64,000 nucleotides of DNA from Alteromonas sp. 5E99-2 (GTDB lineage: Bacteria > Pseudomonadota > Gammaproteobacteria > Enterobacterales > Alteromonadaceae). The position numbers and the translations under genes were made by a program. The stretch is from positions 1 through 64,000 of the forward strand of contig NZ_JAFNJE010000001.1 of the NCBI RefSeq assembly GCF_017368475.1. Direction: 5' to 3'. The notes under the pieces are model-generated. The model was not told the DNA's origin and did no database searches. It saw nothing but the letters and a program-made list of their open reading frames with translations. Positions 30,035-41,065 of the stretch are shown here, in pieces (the first letter of the stretch is position 1; every line of letters begins with the position of its first letter).

Positions 30035-30545
30035 AACCTACGCTTTTACAAGCCCCTTCTACGCTACTTTCTATTCTTCTTTTTTTCTTTTCTTCTCTTC
30101 TTTTTTTAAAAAAAGAGGATAACAAATGACTACACTCTTCTTTAAGTACACCGGGTTCAACATCAATCTGATGATTTAACACTGAATGGTTGCAGATATC
30201 CATTACGCTGCCAGCTGCACCTGTTTTCAAATCAGATGCACCAAACACCAACCGCGATATACGAGAATGAACTAATAATCCCGCGCACATAGGGCACGGC
30301 TCTAATGTCACGTATAAGGTTGTATTTACGATTCGATAGTTTTCAAGTTTTTGTCCAGCTCTGCGTATCGCAACCATTTCGGCATGCGCCGAGGGGTCAT
30401 TAAGCGTTATCGACAAATTACACCCAGACGAAATTAACTTGTCATTTTGTACCAGTATAGCGCCAACTGGAATTTCACCTTTTGATTGTGCGAATCTGGC
30501 CAGCTTCATTGCCTTGCCCATCCAGTATTCGTCTCTTTTATTCAT
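30033..30545 (-). CDS. tadA: tRNA-specific adenosine deaminase TadA
   Basis: Deaminates A34 to inosine in tRNA-Arg(ACG). The zinc deaminase motifs are intact: HAE in SAHAEMVAI and PCxxC in LEPCPMCAGLL. The C-terminus is extended by a Lys/Arg/Glu-rich tail. The ATG at 30545 (MNKRDEYWMGKAMKLA) is preferred over a TTG at 30560 because AAAGG lies just before it. Length 170 with this start. Confidence 0.95.
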   Translation of the reverse strand: MNKRDEYWMGKAMKLARFAQSKGEIPVGAILVQNDKLISSGCNLSITLNDPSAHAEMVAIRRAGQKLENYRIVNTTLYVTLEPCPMCAGLLVHSRISRLVFGASDLKTGAAGSVMDICNHSVLNHQIDVEPGVLKEECSHLLSSFFKKRREEKKKRRIESSVEGACKSVG

Positions 30546-30705
30546 GGCCTTTTGTTCCAATTATTTGTTCCAATTAATCGCTAAAAATAATCTGCCAAAT
30601 TACTGACCCATAAATCAGGCACAGTTAATGCATAAACCAAACAAGTTAATTATATATCCTACGCAATAAAGTGGTCTAACTAAAGACCAAATTGGGAGAA
30701 GAGCA

Positions 30706-31632
30706 GTGGAATCGCCTACATCTAACTACACAGATACTATTCAAGAGTCGATTGTACCCTTTCACGCTCATAGCGAGCTAAACAGTGTGCAATTTATTAA
30801 TGAATTACTCATGAAAATAATAAAAACAGTGGATGTTGAAGAATTAATAAACGTGTTTTTTTCTCATTTAAAACGGGCTTTACCGGTTAATTCACTTTCA
30901 CTAGTTAGTGAAGACATAAACGTTTCTCATGGAAAACCTTATGTGTATGACTGTGAGATATCATTAAGCGTTATGTCCACAGTACATGAGTCAATTGTAA
31001 TGCAACCCACTATGCGCTACAAATTTTCTCGTTGTATTTCTCGTACTGAAAATACGCTGTTAACCACGCTGCACGACACATTTTCGCACTCGTTAACTCA
31101 TGCCCTGTGCTTTTCCAGATTAAGCCGTCTTGCGACTAAAGACGCGTTAACAGGCTTGGGAAATCGCGCATCGTTCAATGAAGACAGTGTAACAATTAAA
31201 CGGACTTCACAGCGAAATCAAACCCAGTTCGGGCTATTGGTAATCGATTTAGATAACTTCAAATCTGTTAATGATAACTTTGGTCATGACGAAGGAGACA
31301 GTGTACTTATCGCCTTTACTAGTGTGCTTAATAGTTCACTTAGAGCAGACGAAAAAGCATATCGATTTGGCGGTGACGAGTTCTGTTGTTTACTCAACAC
31401 TAATTCTCCGAAGATAATAGACAAAGTTGCTCAACGTATTATACGTAATGCGGCAAGTTCTCTCCTATTGAAACGGCACGGTGTCACCGTAAGTATTGGT
31501 GGAACACTATCCACTAAAAGTGAAAACACTATTCAAATATTCAAACGGGCTGATCGTGCTTTATATGACGTGAAACAACAAGGCAAGCATGGCTATTTGA
31601 TGCACGAACATCAACCGATGATTGTCTCATAG
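30706..31632 (+). CDS. GGDEF-domain diguanylate cyclase
   Basis: Makes cyclic di-GMP from two GTP. The N-terminal 140 residues form an unrecognised sensory region without transmembrane segments. The GGDEF domain (about 145-300) has DALTGLGNR, DLDNFKSVND and an intact active-site RFGGDEF. The product-inhibition I-site, normally RxxD nine residues ahead, reads R-A-D-E, so feedback inhibition may be weak or absent. Start is GTG with GGGAGAAG upstream. The last 92 bases overlap the convergent tilS frame. Confidence 0.9.
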   Translation: MESPTSNYTDTIQESIVPFHAHSELNSVQFINELLMKIIKTVDVEELINVFFSHLKRALPVNSLSLVSEDINVSHGKPYVYDCEISLSVMSTVHESIVMQPTMRYKFSRCISRTENTLLTTLHDTFSHSLTHALCFSRLSRLATKDALTGLGNRASFNEDSVTIKRTSQRNQTQFGLLVIDLDNFKSVNDNFGHDEGDSVLIAFTSVLNSSLRADEKAYRFGGDEFCCLLNTNSPKIIDKVAQRIIRNAASSLLLKRHGVTVSIGGTLSTKSENTIQIFKRADRALYDVKQQGKHGYLMHEHQPMIVS

Positions 31633-32977
31633 TAGAGATCCCCATAGCGTGGATGAACGCAATAACAATGTCATTATGAAGTAAAGCAAGAGTATTTTCA
31701 CGACACCAAGGTGGAACTTGCTTTTCTTTAAACAACTTTTTAACTCGTTTTCCTTTACCCTTACCTATGTTTAGATATTCTTGCGAGTTCACAGCCTTAA
31801 CGTCGAACCTATCATCATTTAAGCCTTCATAGCTAAAAAGCAGCGAGTTAAAGTCAGTTTCACTACTTTTCTTTATTTCTGCGGTTATTCCCCACTCGGG
31901 TACATGAAAATGGCTTTCGCCTTGTAGCGACAAGGTTTTATCAAAAGACGAAACTGAAAAGAGAGAATGAATAGAGAAGGTATCCAGGTAAATACGGTTT
32001 GCAAACCGTCTCAATACCACACCAGAAAACATTAATTCAGGGGTTTTGTCTGAATTACTATGCAAAGCGGTTAAAAAACTAAGTAACTGAGCTTCGTGAG
32101 GCACCCTTACTTTGTGCAAACTACACCAACAGCGCAGTGTCTCAGCTTGCCACAACGGGCTTAACGATAAAAACTCAGTCAATGGAAGTGAACAGTCATT
32201 TACATTATTTTCTTTAAGCCAGCTTAATGCTTGTTCTTCAATAAGTTGGTTCTGCTGTGCACATAATCGAGCTGTTCTAGTCACCGCTTTGGCCATTCCT
32301 GGCCATCGTTCAGTTAACTGAGGTAATACTTCATTGCGCAAAAAGTTACGATCAAACCGGCTGTCTTGGTTAGACGGATCTTCAATATGTGAAACCTGAT
32401 GATCCTGAATATAGGTTAAAATAGATGCCTGAGACTCAGCTAGCCAAGGTCTAATTTGCATTATACCGTCGACTTGTTGCAACTTTGCCATTGCGGACAA
32501 GCCTTTTGGCCCTGCGCCTCGTTTCAACTGTAATAATACAGTTTCTAGTTGATCATCTTCGTGCTGTGCTATCAGTAAAACCGCGTTTTTTTGCTCACAG
32601 TACTCTCTCAGCGCTTGATATCTTTCCTTTCTAGCATTCGCTTCAATACTCTGCCTAGGCCCTTCATCAACAGTGACCCGAATACCTTCATAGTTTATAT
32701 TTAACTGCGCTGCAAAAGCTTCACAATGGCTAAACCAATGGTCTGCTTGTTTTTGCAATCCGTGGTGAACATGAACGAGTGTAACCTTATTTGCGACTTC
32801 TGGTATGTGGGCAATGACGTGAGCTAAGGCTGATGAATCTTTACCGCCACTGAATGCAACGACCCACTGAATATCATCAAGATTAGAGTCTAGCGTAGCG
32901 GCTGTATCAATAAGACATTGCCACAAGGTTTGTGGCAATGTTTGGGTGTGTTTAATGGTTGGTTTAACAGTATCCAA
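31541..32977 (-). CDS. tilS: tRNA(Ile)-lysidine synthetase
   Basis: Converts C34 of tRNA-Ile(CAU) to lysidine using ATP and lysine, an essential modification. The PP-loop signature is SGGKDSSAL near residue 44. The C-terminal TilS domains follow, with [20 protein letters not shown]. The usual protein end falls near MGIST. Beyond it, 29 extra codons run across the 3' end of the convergent diguanylate cyclase gene, giving 478 residues against about 430 in E. coli. The start is TTG and overlaps the end of accA by 14 bases. Confidence 0.93.
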   Translation of the reverse strand: MDTVKPTIKHTQTLPQTLWQCLIDTAATLDSNLDDIQWVVAFSGGKDSSALAHVIAHIPEVANKVTLVHVHHGLQKQADHWFSHCEAFAAQLNINYEGIRVTVDEGPRQSIEANARKERYQALREYCEQKNAVLLIAQHEDDQLETVLLQLKRGAGPKGLSAMAKLQQVDGIMQIRPWLAESQASILTYIQDHQVSHIEDPSNQDSRFDRNFLRNEVLPQLTERWPGMAKAVTRTARLCAQQNQLIEEQALSWLKENNVNDCSLPLTEFLSLSPLWQAETLRCWCSLHKVRVPHEAQLLSFLTALHSNSDKTPELMFSGVVLRRFANRIYLDTFSIHSLFSVSSFDKTLSLQGESHFHVPEWGITAEIKKSSETDFNSLLFSYEGLNDDRFDVKAVNSQEYLNIGKGKGKRVKKLFKEKQVPPWCRENTLALLHNDIVIAFIHAMGISTMRQSSVDVRASNSHACLVVSRHIKHDQPV

Positions 32978-33920
32978 AAGACATTAAGCGTGTATAACGT
33001 TCTTCTAGTAGCTGATCTACAGGCAGAGACTGCAATTGAGCCAATTGCTGCTTAAGGGTTGCTTTTAAATTTGCCCCCATGCCAACATGATCGCGATGTG
33101 CTCCGCCTAGAGGTTCATCAATAACGGTATTGATTAAGTCTAGTTTCTTAATTTTATCTGCACTCACACCCATTGCTTCTGCCGCAATAGGGGCTTTGTC
33201 AGCACTTTTCCAAAGAATAGAGGCACAGCCTTCAGGAGAAATAACCGAGTAAGTACTGAATTGCAACATATTTACTCTGTCGCCAACACCAATTGCTAGT
33301 GCACCACCCGAACCACCTTCACCGATAACAGTGCAAATAATGGGTACCGTAAGTTGCGCCATTTCTTTTAAATTACGCGCAATGGCTTCACTTTGGCCTC
33401 GCTCTTCCGCACCCACACCAGGATAGGCTCCTGGGGTGTCGATAAGAGTGATAATAGGTAATTTAAAGCGCTCTGCCATTTGCATTAAACGCAGTGCTTT
33501 TCTGTAGCCTTCTGGTTTAGGCATACCGAAATTACGCTTAATTTTTTCTTTAGTATCACGGCCTTTTTGATGACCAATAACCATAACAGGCTGATCATCT
33601 AATCTTGCTAATCCGCCAACAATCGCTTTATCGTCGGCATAAGCTCTATCGCCTGCAAGTTCATCGAAATCACTAAAGGTGTTTTCAATATAATCCAGCG
33701 TATAAGGGCGCATAGGGTGACGTGCAACTTGAGAAATTTGCCACGCACCTAAATCGCCAAAAATTGTCTTAGTCAACTCAGCGCTTTTACCACGTAAACG
33801 TGTAATTTCTTCTTCCATACCGACATCAAACTCGCTGCCCTGATTAATCAGGCGCAGTTCTTCTATTTTTGCTTCTAGTGCAGCAATAGGTTGTTCAAAG
33901 TCTAAAAATTCTGTGCTCAT
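32964..33920 (-). CDS. accA: Acetyl-CoA carboxylase carboxyltransferase subunit alpha
   Basis: Alpha subunit of the carboxyltransferase that makes malonyl-CoA for fatty acid synthesis. The N-terminal [19 protein letters not shown] helix, the [12 protein letters not shown] motif and the CoA-site stretch [15 protein letters not shown] are all typical. Length 318 equals the E. coli protein (319). It follows dnaE by 34 bases. Confidence 0.98.
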   Translation of the reverse strand: MSTEFLDFEQPIAALEAKIEELRLINQGSEFDVGMEEEITRLRGKSAELTKTIFGDLGAWQISQVARHPMRPYTLDYIENTFSDFDELAGDRAYADDKAIVGGLARLDDQPVMVIGHQKGRDTKEKIKRNFGMPKPEGYRKALRLMQMAERFKLPIITLIDTPGAYPGVGAEERGQSEAIARNLKEMAQLTVPIICTVIGEGGSGGALAIGVGDRVNMLQFSTYSVISPEGCASILWKSADKAPIAAEAMGVSADKIKKLDLINTVIDEPLGGAHRDHVGMGANLKATLKQQLAQLQSLPVDQLLEERYTRLMSFGYC

Positions 33921-33954
33921 TCTTATGTCTCACATAAAGCAATCGCGATTCTGT

Positions 33955-36900
33955 CTAATGATAGCAAAGCTTCACCGCAGATTCGCCTAAATGTTGTTTT
34001 AAATCATGAAGCAGTTGGTCTTCTGGCGTGATATACCATTTTGCAGACGTCATCAACTTCACTTCAGTGTCGGGATGCTGTACAAAAATCTCAATTGGGC
34101 AGCTTCCTCCTGTGTATTCGCTTAACAAAGCCAATAACACATCTTGTTTTTTATCTGTCCAGTAAACAGTATCGATATGAAGCGCCAGTGCCCTTGCATA
34201 ATCTTCTCTTGCTTGAATGATACCTTGAACATGTCTGGCAGTGATTGTATTGCCACCGGAGTATTCATCAAAGCTGACCTGTCCTTTTACCACTAAAATT
34301 TTGTCAACTTGAAGCAATGCTTCAAATTCTTCAAAGGCATCAGGGAAAAAACGCACGTCCATTCGGGCACTTTTATCATCCAGGGTCATAATTCCCCATC
34401 GGCGCCCTTTTTTATTTGTCATGACTCGCACATCAATCACAAGTCCTACCGCAGTAGTCATTTGATCTTTTCGAGTCGGTCTAAGTTCGACTAACTTGCC
34501 GTCGGCATAGCGCACAATTTCATCTAAGTATTGATTGATTGGGTGACCGGTTAAATATAAACCTAAGGTTTCTTTTTCTCCGTCTAGCCATACTTTTTCA
34601 GGCCATTCGGGTACCTGCGCAAACGCTTGTTTAACGTCTTCAGGTTCAGTGGTTAACAACCCAAACATATCTGACTGGCCAAAAGACTCAGCTTTAGCGT
34701 GTTGTCCGGCAGCGGCAATCGCTTCAGGCAAGGTAGCCATAAGCGCCGCTCTGTGCGGCCCCAAGTTATCCATAGCCCCCGACAAAACGAGTTTTTCTAA
34801 CACTCGTTTGTTCACCCGTTTGGTGTCAACTTTGGCACAAAAATCAAATAAATCTCTGAATTCGCCTTGTTGCTCACGAGCTTCAATGATGGCTTCAATT
34901 GGGCCTTCACCTACCCCTTTTATTGCGCCAATACCATATACAATATGACCATCGCTATTTACCGTGAATTTATAGCGTCCGGCATTGAGATCTGGAGGTA
35001 AGATAGTCAACTTCATGTTGGCGCATTCATCCACCAAGGTCACGATTTTGTCTGTGTTGTCCATATCCGCAGACATTACCGCAGCCATAAATTCAGCGGG
35101 ATAATGTACTTTTAACCACAAGGTTTGATATGACACCAAGGCATATGCCGCAGAGTGAGATTTGTTAAACCCGTAACCCGCAAATTTTTCTACCAGATCG
35201 AAAATCCGCATCGACAAGGGGCCATCTACACCGTTATCAATGGAGCCTTGCTCAAAGGTGCCTCGTTGCTTGGCCATTTCTTCTGGCTTTTTCTTACCCA
35301 TTGCTCGACGTAATAAATCCGCTCCGCCTAATGAGTAACCCGCAAGTACTTGGGCAATCTGCATAACTTGTTCTTGATACAGAATGATTCCATAAGTGGG
35401 GTCAAGTATTTCTTTTAAACTTTCATGTTGATATTCGGCATCAGGGTATGAAATGGCTTCTCGACCATGCTTTCTGTCAATAAAGTTATCAACCATGCCA
35501 CTTTGCAATGGACCGGGTCGAAACAAAGCTACCAGTGCGATAATATCTTCGAAGCAATCTGGTTTAAGACGCTTGATCAGCTCTTTCATGCCTCGGGATT
35601 CCAATTGGAATACCGCTGTTGTATTGGCTTTTTGTAAAGAGCGGAAAGACGCAGGGTCGTCTATGGGTATGGTCGAGATATCAATGTGCTTGCCTCTGCC
35701 TTCGGCAATCATATCAATAGCCCACTGGATGATGGTTAGCGTACGTAACCCCAAGAAATCGAATTTAACCAGCCCAGCAGTTTCAACATCATTTTTGTCG
35801 AACTGGGTAACAGGGTTGTTTCCTTCATCATCACAATAAAGTGGTGCGAAATCGGTAATGGTTGTGGGTGCAATAACAACGCCCCCAGCATGTTTACCCG
35901 CATTTCGCGTAACACCTTCAAGAATTCTAGCCATGTCGATAAGGTCTTTAACCTCTTCGTCTTGATGATAAAGCTCTGGCAATCTTGGCTCTACATCAAA
36001 GGCTTTTTGTAAGGTCATACCTGGATCAGGTGGAATTAACTTAGAAATACGGTCAACAAAACCATAAGGGTGGCCTAATACTCGCCCTACATCTCGTACT
36101 ACCGCTTTTGCCGCCATAGTACCGAAGGTAATAATTTGAGATACCGCATCACGCCCATATAGCTCGGCTACATGGTCGATAACCTCATCTCGCCTGTCCA
36201 TGCAAAAATCGATATCGAAATCAGGCATAGATACCCGTTCAGGGTTTAGGAAACGTTCGAATAGTAAATCAAATTCCAACGGGTCTAGATCCGTGATATC
36301 CAGCGCATAAGCAACTAATGAACCTGCACCTGAACCTCGACCAGGACCAACGGGAACGCCATTGTCTTTACTCCACTGAATAAATTCCATAACAATAAGA
36401 AAATACCCAGGGAACCCCATTTGGTTAATAACGCCTAATTCTATATCTAAGCGTTCGTCATATTCAGGTCGCTTTTCAAGGCGCACACCTTCATCGGGAA
36501 ATAACTTGAGTAATCGTCGTTCTAAGCCTTCTTTCGACACTTTGACTAAGAAGTCTTCAATTTTTAGGCCTTCAGTAGGAAAATTGGGAAGAAAGTATTC
36601 GCCTAATCTCACCACCACATTACATCGTTTAGCAATTTCAACGGTATTTAGTAGCGCTTCTGGAATATCGCTGAACTGCTCCGCCATTTCTTCCGCCGAA
36701 CGCAAATATTGTTGTTCGCTATAATTTTTAGGTCTGCGGTTATCATCCAGTGTAAAGCCATCGTGAATACTGACGCGAATTTCATGGGCTTCGAAGTTCT
36801 CTCGCTTTAAAAACACCACTTCATTTGTGGCGACAACGGGTAAGTCGTTTTTTTCTGCAAGGGCTACTGCACGGTGAATATAATCTTCTTCTCCCGGCCT

Positions 36901-37419
36901 TCCCGTTCGAATAAGTTCGATATAATATCTGTCGGCAAAATAGGTTTGATAAAAATTAACGGCATCAGCGGCTTCGATTTGATTATTTTTAGTTAATGCG
37001 ATGCCAAGATCACCGGCTCCAGCCCCACTCAGTACAATAATGCCTTCGTTGTGTTCTTTTAACCAATCTTGATCAATAACAGCCCTATTCGCGACAAAAC
37101 CTCGTAAATACGCTTTCGAAATCAATAAGGTAATTTGTTTATAACCTTCGTTATTCATCGCCAATAACGTAAGGCGGAAAGGGGTATCTGGGTAATGCTC
37201 ATTGATAACCCAAAAATCGCAACCAATAATAGGTTTAACGCCGTTGCTGTGAGCAGCGCCATAAAATTTAACCAAGCCACACATGTTCATCTGATCTGTA
37301 ATAGCCACTGCGGGCATATCTAAGTCAGTAACCGCTTGTAGAATAGGCTTAACTTTGTTTAAGCCATCCATCATGGAATAGTCGCTGTGAACGCGAAGGT
37401 GAATGAACTGAGTCGTCAT
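33955..37419 (-). CDS. dnaE: DNA polymerase III subunit alpha
   Basis: Replicative polymerase. The N-terminal PHP domain ([19 protein letters not shown]) is followed by the palm with the catalytic acidic motif [15 protein letters not shown], the finger region and tandem HhH motif, an internal clamp-binding motif QSDMFGLL, and the OB-fold ([19 protein letters not shown]). Length 1154 against 1160 in E. coli. It lies 5 bases after rnhB in the envelope-replication operon. Confidence 0.98.
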   Translation of the reverse strand: MTTQFIHLRVHSDYSMMDGLNKVKPILQAVTDLDMPAVAITDQMNMCGLVKFYGAAHSNGVKPIIGCDFWVINEHYPDTPFRLTLLAMNNEGYKQITLLISKAYLRGFVANRAVIDQDWLKEHNEGIIVLSGAGAGDLGIALTKNNQIEAADAVNFYQTYFADRYYIELIRTGRPGEEDYIHRAVALAEKNDLPVVATNEVVFLKRENFEAHEIRVSIHDGFTLDDNRRPKNYSEQQYLRSAEEMAEQFSDIPEALLNTVEIAKRCNVVVRLGEYFLPNFPTEGLKIEDFLVKVSKEGLERRLLKLFPDEGVRLEKRPEYDERLDIELGVINQMGFPGYFLIVMEFIQWSKDNGVPVGPGRGSGAGSLVAYALDITDLDPLEFDLLFERFLNPERVSMPDFDIDFCMDRRDEVIDHVAELYGRDAVSQIITFGTMAAKAVVRDVGRVLGHPYGFVDRISKLIPPDPGMTLQKAFDVEPRLPELYHQDEEVKDLIDMARILEGVTRNAGKHAGGVVIAPTTITDFAPLYCDDEGNNPVTQFDKNDVETAGLVKFDFLGLRTLTIIQWAIDMIAEGRGKHIDISTIPIDDPASFRSLQKANTTAVFQLESRGMKELIKRLKPDCFEDIIALVALFRPGPLQSGMVDNFIDRKHGREAISYPDAEYQHESLKEILDPTYGIILYQEQVMQIAQVLAGYSLGGADLLRRAMGKKKPEEMAKQRGTFEQGSIDNGVDGPLSMRIFDLVEKFAGYGFNKSHSAAYALVSYQTLWLKVHYPAEFMAAVMSADMDNTDKIVTLVDECANMKLTILPPDLNAGRYKFTVNSDGHIVYGIGAIKGVGEGPIEAIIEAREQQGEFRDLFDFCAKVDTKRVNKRVLEKLVLSGAMDNLGPHRAALMATLPEAIAAAGQHAKAESFGQSDMFGLLTTEPEDVKQAFAQVPEWPEKVWLDGEKETLGLYLTGHPINQYLDEIVRYADGKLVELRPTRKDQMTTAVGLVIDVRVMTNKKGRRWGIMTLDDKSARMDVRFFPDAFEEFEALLQVDKILVVKGQVSFDEYSGGNTITARHVQGIIQAREDYARALALHIDTVYWTDKKQDVLLALLSEYTGGSCPIEIFVQHPDTEVKLMTSAKWYITPEDQLLHDLKQHLGESAVKLCYH

Positions 37420-37424
37420 AAATC

Positions 37425-37997
37425 TTATTTTATTTGGGTTTCTAAGTAGCGCCTAACAGGCGCAAATGAACGTCTGTGACACGGTAGCACACCGTGCTCT
37501 GAGATGGCAGAAAAATGCGCTTTTGTTGGGTAACCTTTGTGTTTAGCAAAACCAAACTCTGGATGCATTTTATCCAGTTCTATCATGTCATTATCCCGCT
37601 CGACTTTCGCAATAATAGAAGCCGCAGAGATTTCCACATGAAGCGCATCGCCTTTAACTACGGCTTCAGACGCATAATGCCATTCAGGTACTCTGTTCCC
37701 GTCTACACGCACGAACTCAGGTACTATAGATAGGCCATCTACCGCGCGTTTCATCGCGAGCATAGTTGCGTGTAAAATATTGATCTCATCAATTTCAGCG
37801 GGCGTCGCTCGTCCAATACTCCATGCTAAGGCTTTTTGTCTAATTTCAATGGCTAATGCTGTGCGTTTTTTCTCTGTTAACTTTTTAGAGTCGGCTAAGC
37901 CATCAATAGGCTTGTTTGGGTCTAAAATAACTGCTGCTGTAACAACATCACCAATTAACGGCCCACGGCCTACTTCGTCAACGCCGGCAATCAACAT
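37425..37997 (-). CDS. rnhB: Ribonuclease HII
   Basis: Removes ribonucleotides from DNA and RNA of RNA-DNA hybrids. It opens with [20 protein letters not shown], holding the catalytic D-E pair, and carries further catalytic Asp residues in RVDGNRVP and KVERDNDM. Length 190. It overlaps lpxB by 7 bases. Confidence 0.97.
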   Translation of the reverse strand: MLIAGVDEVGRGPLIGDVVTAAVILDPNKPIDGLADSKKLTEKKRTALAIEIRQKALAWSIGRATPAEIDEINILHATMLAMKRAVDGLSIVPEFVRVDGNRVPEWHYASEAVVKGDALHVEISAASIIAKVERDNDMIELDKMHPEFGFAKHKGYPTKAHFSAISEHGVLPCHRRSFAPVRRYLETQIK

Positions 37998-39163
37998 AAC
38001 GTGTTTCCTTCTACATCAGCTATTTTACCCAATACGGCTTGCGCTGCGGCTTCATCAGCATTGCATTTTAACGATGTATGTAAATCTTTAAATGTGGCAA
38101 GAAGATGGTTGGGCGCTTGCTGCAACCAAGGGGCTAATAGTGTTGATAGCTTTTCTTCGTTTACGTCTTCTTGCAATAATTCAGGTACAAGCTCTTGGTT
38201 TGCCAAAATGTTAGGCAAAGAAAAGAAACGAGGTATATATAATCTTTGCATAATTTTATGGGTAAGCCATGACATTTTATAGGCTACAACCATGGGCTTT
38301 TTGCATAGCATACCTTCAAGAGATGCAGTGCCTGATGCAAGTAAAAGTGCATTACTGGCAATCATGACTTCTCGGGACTGCCCTTGTACTAGTGTGACTT
38401 TTTTACGCAACGACGTTGGCGTTAATTCCACATTATTCAGAAGGTTTTCAATTTCGCTGTATCTATATTCGTTTGCGGCAGGAATAACAAATTCCAGATG
38501 AGGTTGCTGTTCTAACAGTCTCACCATGGTTTTAATAAATACAGGCAGTAAAGTCGCCACTTCACGCCGCCTACTTCCTGGTAAAACACCAAGGTAAGTT
38601 GTTTCTGCTGACAAAGACAGTTGCTTTCGAGCATTTAACGGATCAGGCTGAATGTCGATGGCATCGGCTAACGTATGGCCGACAAAGGTAAATGGCACTT
38701 TATACTTGTCGTACACTTGTTTTTCAAACGGAAACACTCCCATCACTAAGTCTGCGGCTTTCGCTATTTTGAAAATACGCTTTTCTCGCCATGCCCATAC
38801 CGTGGGGCTGACATAATGTATGGTAGGAATTCCTTTAGATTTTAATGCCGTTTCTATACGTAAATTGAAATCCGGGGCATCAACACCCACGTAGACATCA
38901 GGTGGATGTTGCTCAAAGTGTGTAAGTAAATCCCGTTTAAGCTTCAAAATAGAAGGCAACCTGCCTAATACTTCAACCAGCCCCATTACGGACAAAGTCT
39001 CCATATCAAATAAGCTAGTAAAACCTTCGGCTTGCATATGGTGACCACCAATACCTTCGATAATCGCATTGGGGTATTTTTTACGTAAGGCTCGTATCAT
39101 TCCTGCGGCAAGAACGTCTCCCGACGCCTCGCCGGCGACTACCGCTATTCTTAGGGTAGTCAT
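37991..39163 (-). CDS. lpxB: Lipid-A-disaccharide synthase
   Basis: GT19 glycosyltransferase that joins UDP-diacylglucosamine and lipid X to form the lipid A disaccharide at the inner membrane. The motifs [34 protein letters not shown] and LPGSRRREV are diagnostic. Length 390. It begins 2 bases after lpxA. Confidence 0.97.
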   Translation of the reverse strand: MTTLRIAVVAGEASGDVLAAGMIRALRKKYPNAIIEGIGGHHMQAEGFTSLFDMETLSVMGLVEVLGRLPSILKLKRDLLTHFEQHPPDVYVGVDAPDFNLRIETALKSKGIPTIHYVSPTVWAWREKRIFKIAKAADLVMGVFPFEKQVYDKYKVPFTFVGHTLADAIDIQPDPLNARKQLSLSAETTYLGVLPGSRRREVATLLPVFIKTMVRLLEQQPHLEFVIPAANEYRYSEIENLLNNVELTPTSLRKKVTLVQGQSREVMIASNALLLASGTASLEGMLCKKPMVVAYKMSWLTHKIMQRLYIPRFFSLPNILANQELVPELLQEDVNEEKLSTLLAPWLQQAPNHLLATFKDLHTSLKCNADEAAAQAVLGKIADVEGNTLC

Positions 39164-39165
39164 AA

Positions 39166-39936
39166 TTACCGAATGATGCCTCTTTGGGTATTTTTAAGAA
39201 AGGTTAGCAAGGTTTTAATTTCAGGCATTTCGCCCGCAGAAGAATCAATGATACTCATCGCAGAATCGAGTGTATTTCCTTCTCGGTACAACACTTTATA
39301 AGCACGTTTAACGGCTCGAACTGCGTCAGCACTAAATCCTCGTCGTTTCAACCCTTCAGAGTTTATCCCTTGAGGAATATGCTTAGTACCACTAACCATC
39401 ACATAAGGAGGAACATCACGTAGAATAATACCACCACCGCCAAGAAACGAATGAGCACCAATATTACAAAATTGATGTACCGCTACGCCACCACCTAAAA
39501 TGGCGTAATCGCCTACAGATACATGACCCGCCAATGTACCATTATTCGCAATAATGACATCACTGCCTACATTACAGTCATGGGCAATATGGGCATTGAT
39601 CATAAATAGGTTATTTGAACCTATTCGCGTAATACCACCATCTTGAACCGTGCCGCGATGCGCCGTCACGCTTTCGCGAAAAACATTGTTATCGCCGATA
39701 ATAAGCTGGGTTTCTTCGCCAGCGTATTTTTTATCTTGGCAATCTTCGCCGATAGACGTAAATTGAAAAAATACGTTACCTTTACCGATTGTTGTTTTGC
39801 CTTTTATGACAACATGGCTATGCAAGGTGCAATTATCACCAATGGTGACGTCTCCATCGATGAAGCAGTATGGCCCAATAGAAACATTGGTACCCAATTT
39901 CACATCGGCTGAAATAATAGCAGTTTCGTGTATCAC
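39166..39936 (-). CDS. lpxA: UDP-N-acetylglucosamine acyltransferase
   Basis: First step of lipid A synthesis: transfers a 3-hydroxyacyl chain from ACP to UDP-GlcNAc. A left-handed beta helix of hexapeptide repeats forms residues 1-185; the catalytic His region is [11 protein letters not shown], and the C-terminal helical domain follows. Start is GTG, two bases after the fabZ stop. Length 256. Confidence 0.97.
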   Translation of the reverse strand: MIHETAIISADVKLGTNVSIGPYCFIDGDVTIGDNCTLHSHVVIKGKTTIGKGNVFFQFTSIGEDCQDKKYAGEETQLIIGDNNVFRESVTAHRGTVQDGGITRIGSNNLFMINAHIAHDCNVGSDVIIANNGTLAGHVSVGDYAILGGGVAVHQFCNIGAHSFLGGGGIILRDVPPYVMVSGTKHIPQGINSEGLKRRGFSADAVRAVKRAYKVLYREGNTLDSAMSIIDSSAGEMPEIKTLLTFLKNTQRGIIR

Positions 39937-39937
39937 A

Positions 39938-40399
39938 CTAAATTTTCTCTTTCATCGCGCACATAAATTCACCAGAGCAGGCTTCTTCCCCATCAACACT
40001 GCACACACCTGAGAACTTCCAAATACCTCTTCGTTCTTTAATGAGTGTAATTTCCATATCTAGTCTGTCTCCAGGTACAACTGGACGCTTAAATCGCGCT
40101 TTATCAACACCTGCGTATAAATATAGACCATCATTTCGATTAATCGTTTTAAATCCCAGAATACCTGCAGCTTGTGCCATAGCTTCGAGAATCAAAACGC
40201 CAGGGAAGATAGGCTGCCCAGGAAAGTGGCCAGTAAAGCAAGGCTCATTGAACGTAATGTTTTTATAGGCCTTCAGTGACTTGCCAATCTCAAAATGAGT
40301 GACTCTGTCTACTAATAAAAAAGGGTATCGGTGTGGTAATACATCCAATATTTCTTGAATTTCAATTGTGGTAAGTGTATCGGTCAAGCGTCTCTCCAT
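39938..40399 (-). CDS. fabZ: 3-hydroxyacyl-ACP dehydratase FabZ
   Basis: Hot-dog-fold dehydratase of fatty acid elongation. The catalytic His motif [13 protein letters not shown] and the catalytic Glu region [15 protein letters not shown] are intact. Length 153. It lies 130 bases after skp; in most relatives lpxD occupies that gap. Confidence 0.97.
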   Translation of the reverse strand: MERRLTDTLTTIEIQEILDVLPHRYPFLLVDRVTHFEIGKSLKAYKNITFNEPCFTGHFPGQPIFPGVLILEAMAQAAGILGFKTINRNDGLYLYAGVDKARFKRPVVPGDRLDMEITLIKERRGIWKFSGVCSVDGEEACSGEFMCAMKEKI

Positions 40400-40528
40400 T
40401 GCCTTACGCGTCTAGCAAAACGAAATTTGCCGCTAGTAAAAAAAATACTGGCGGCAAACATACGCGTTTATGATCCAAAAACAAATCAGACCAACGGCGT
40501 TACAGTAAAATAAAATAATTACCGTGGT

Positions 40529-41038
40529 TTATTTATTTAATTGTTCTAGTACTTGTTTAGAAATATCGTGATTGTCTTTCACAAATACCGCTGCACCTGC
40601 ATTCAATACAATATCATAATTTTCTTTTTCGGAAACAGCATCAATTGACTGACTAATAAGAGCTAAAAGCTTATTTTGTTCTTCTTGGCTACGTCGCTGT
40701 ATATTTTGCTCTAAAGGCTGTGCTTTTTCTGACAACTGACGACGTACATCTAAGATTTTATCTTGGATTTCTTTCTTTTCAGCTTCGTTCATCGTCGCTG
40801 CGTCACGTTGTAAACGCTCTGCATAAAACTGCCCGTCTTTTTGTAACTGTTGAACTTCTTCAATTTGAGTTTTAAATTCTGCTTGAATAGCTGCAGAAAT
40901 TTCAGCTGCTTGAGGCAAAGCTTGAAATATTCCTTGTACATCTACAATTGCTATTTTTTGTTCAGCAAAAGCTGGTGCTGCAAGTAAGCTGCTTCCTAGT
41001 ATTGCGGAAGCAATAAATGTTCTTGATACGTTTTTCAA
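40529..41038 (-). CDS. skp: Periplasmic chaperone Skp (OmpH)
   Basis: Holds unfolded outer-membrane proteins on their way to BamA. The signal peptide ends at APAFA|EQKIAIVD. The mature protein is a long charged coiled coil (about 45-130), as in the Skp tentacles. The start is TTG, supported by AGGAG 7 bases upstream. Length 169. It follows bamA by 28 bases. Confidence 0.94.
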   Translation of the reverse strand: MKNVSRTFIASAILGSSLLAAPAFAEQKIAIVDVQGIFQALPQAAEISAAIQAEFKTQIEEVQQLQKDGQFYAERLQRDAATMNEAEKKEIQDKILDVRRQLSEKAQPLEQNIQRRSQEEQNKLLALISQSIDAVSEKENYDIVLNAGAAVFVKDNHDISKQVLEQLNK

Positions 41039-41065
41039 AAGTAACTCCTATCTTATAAATTCCAA

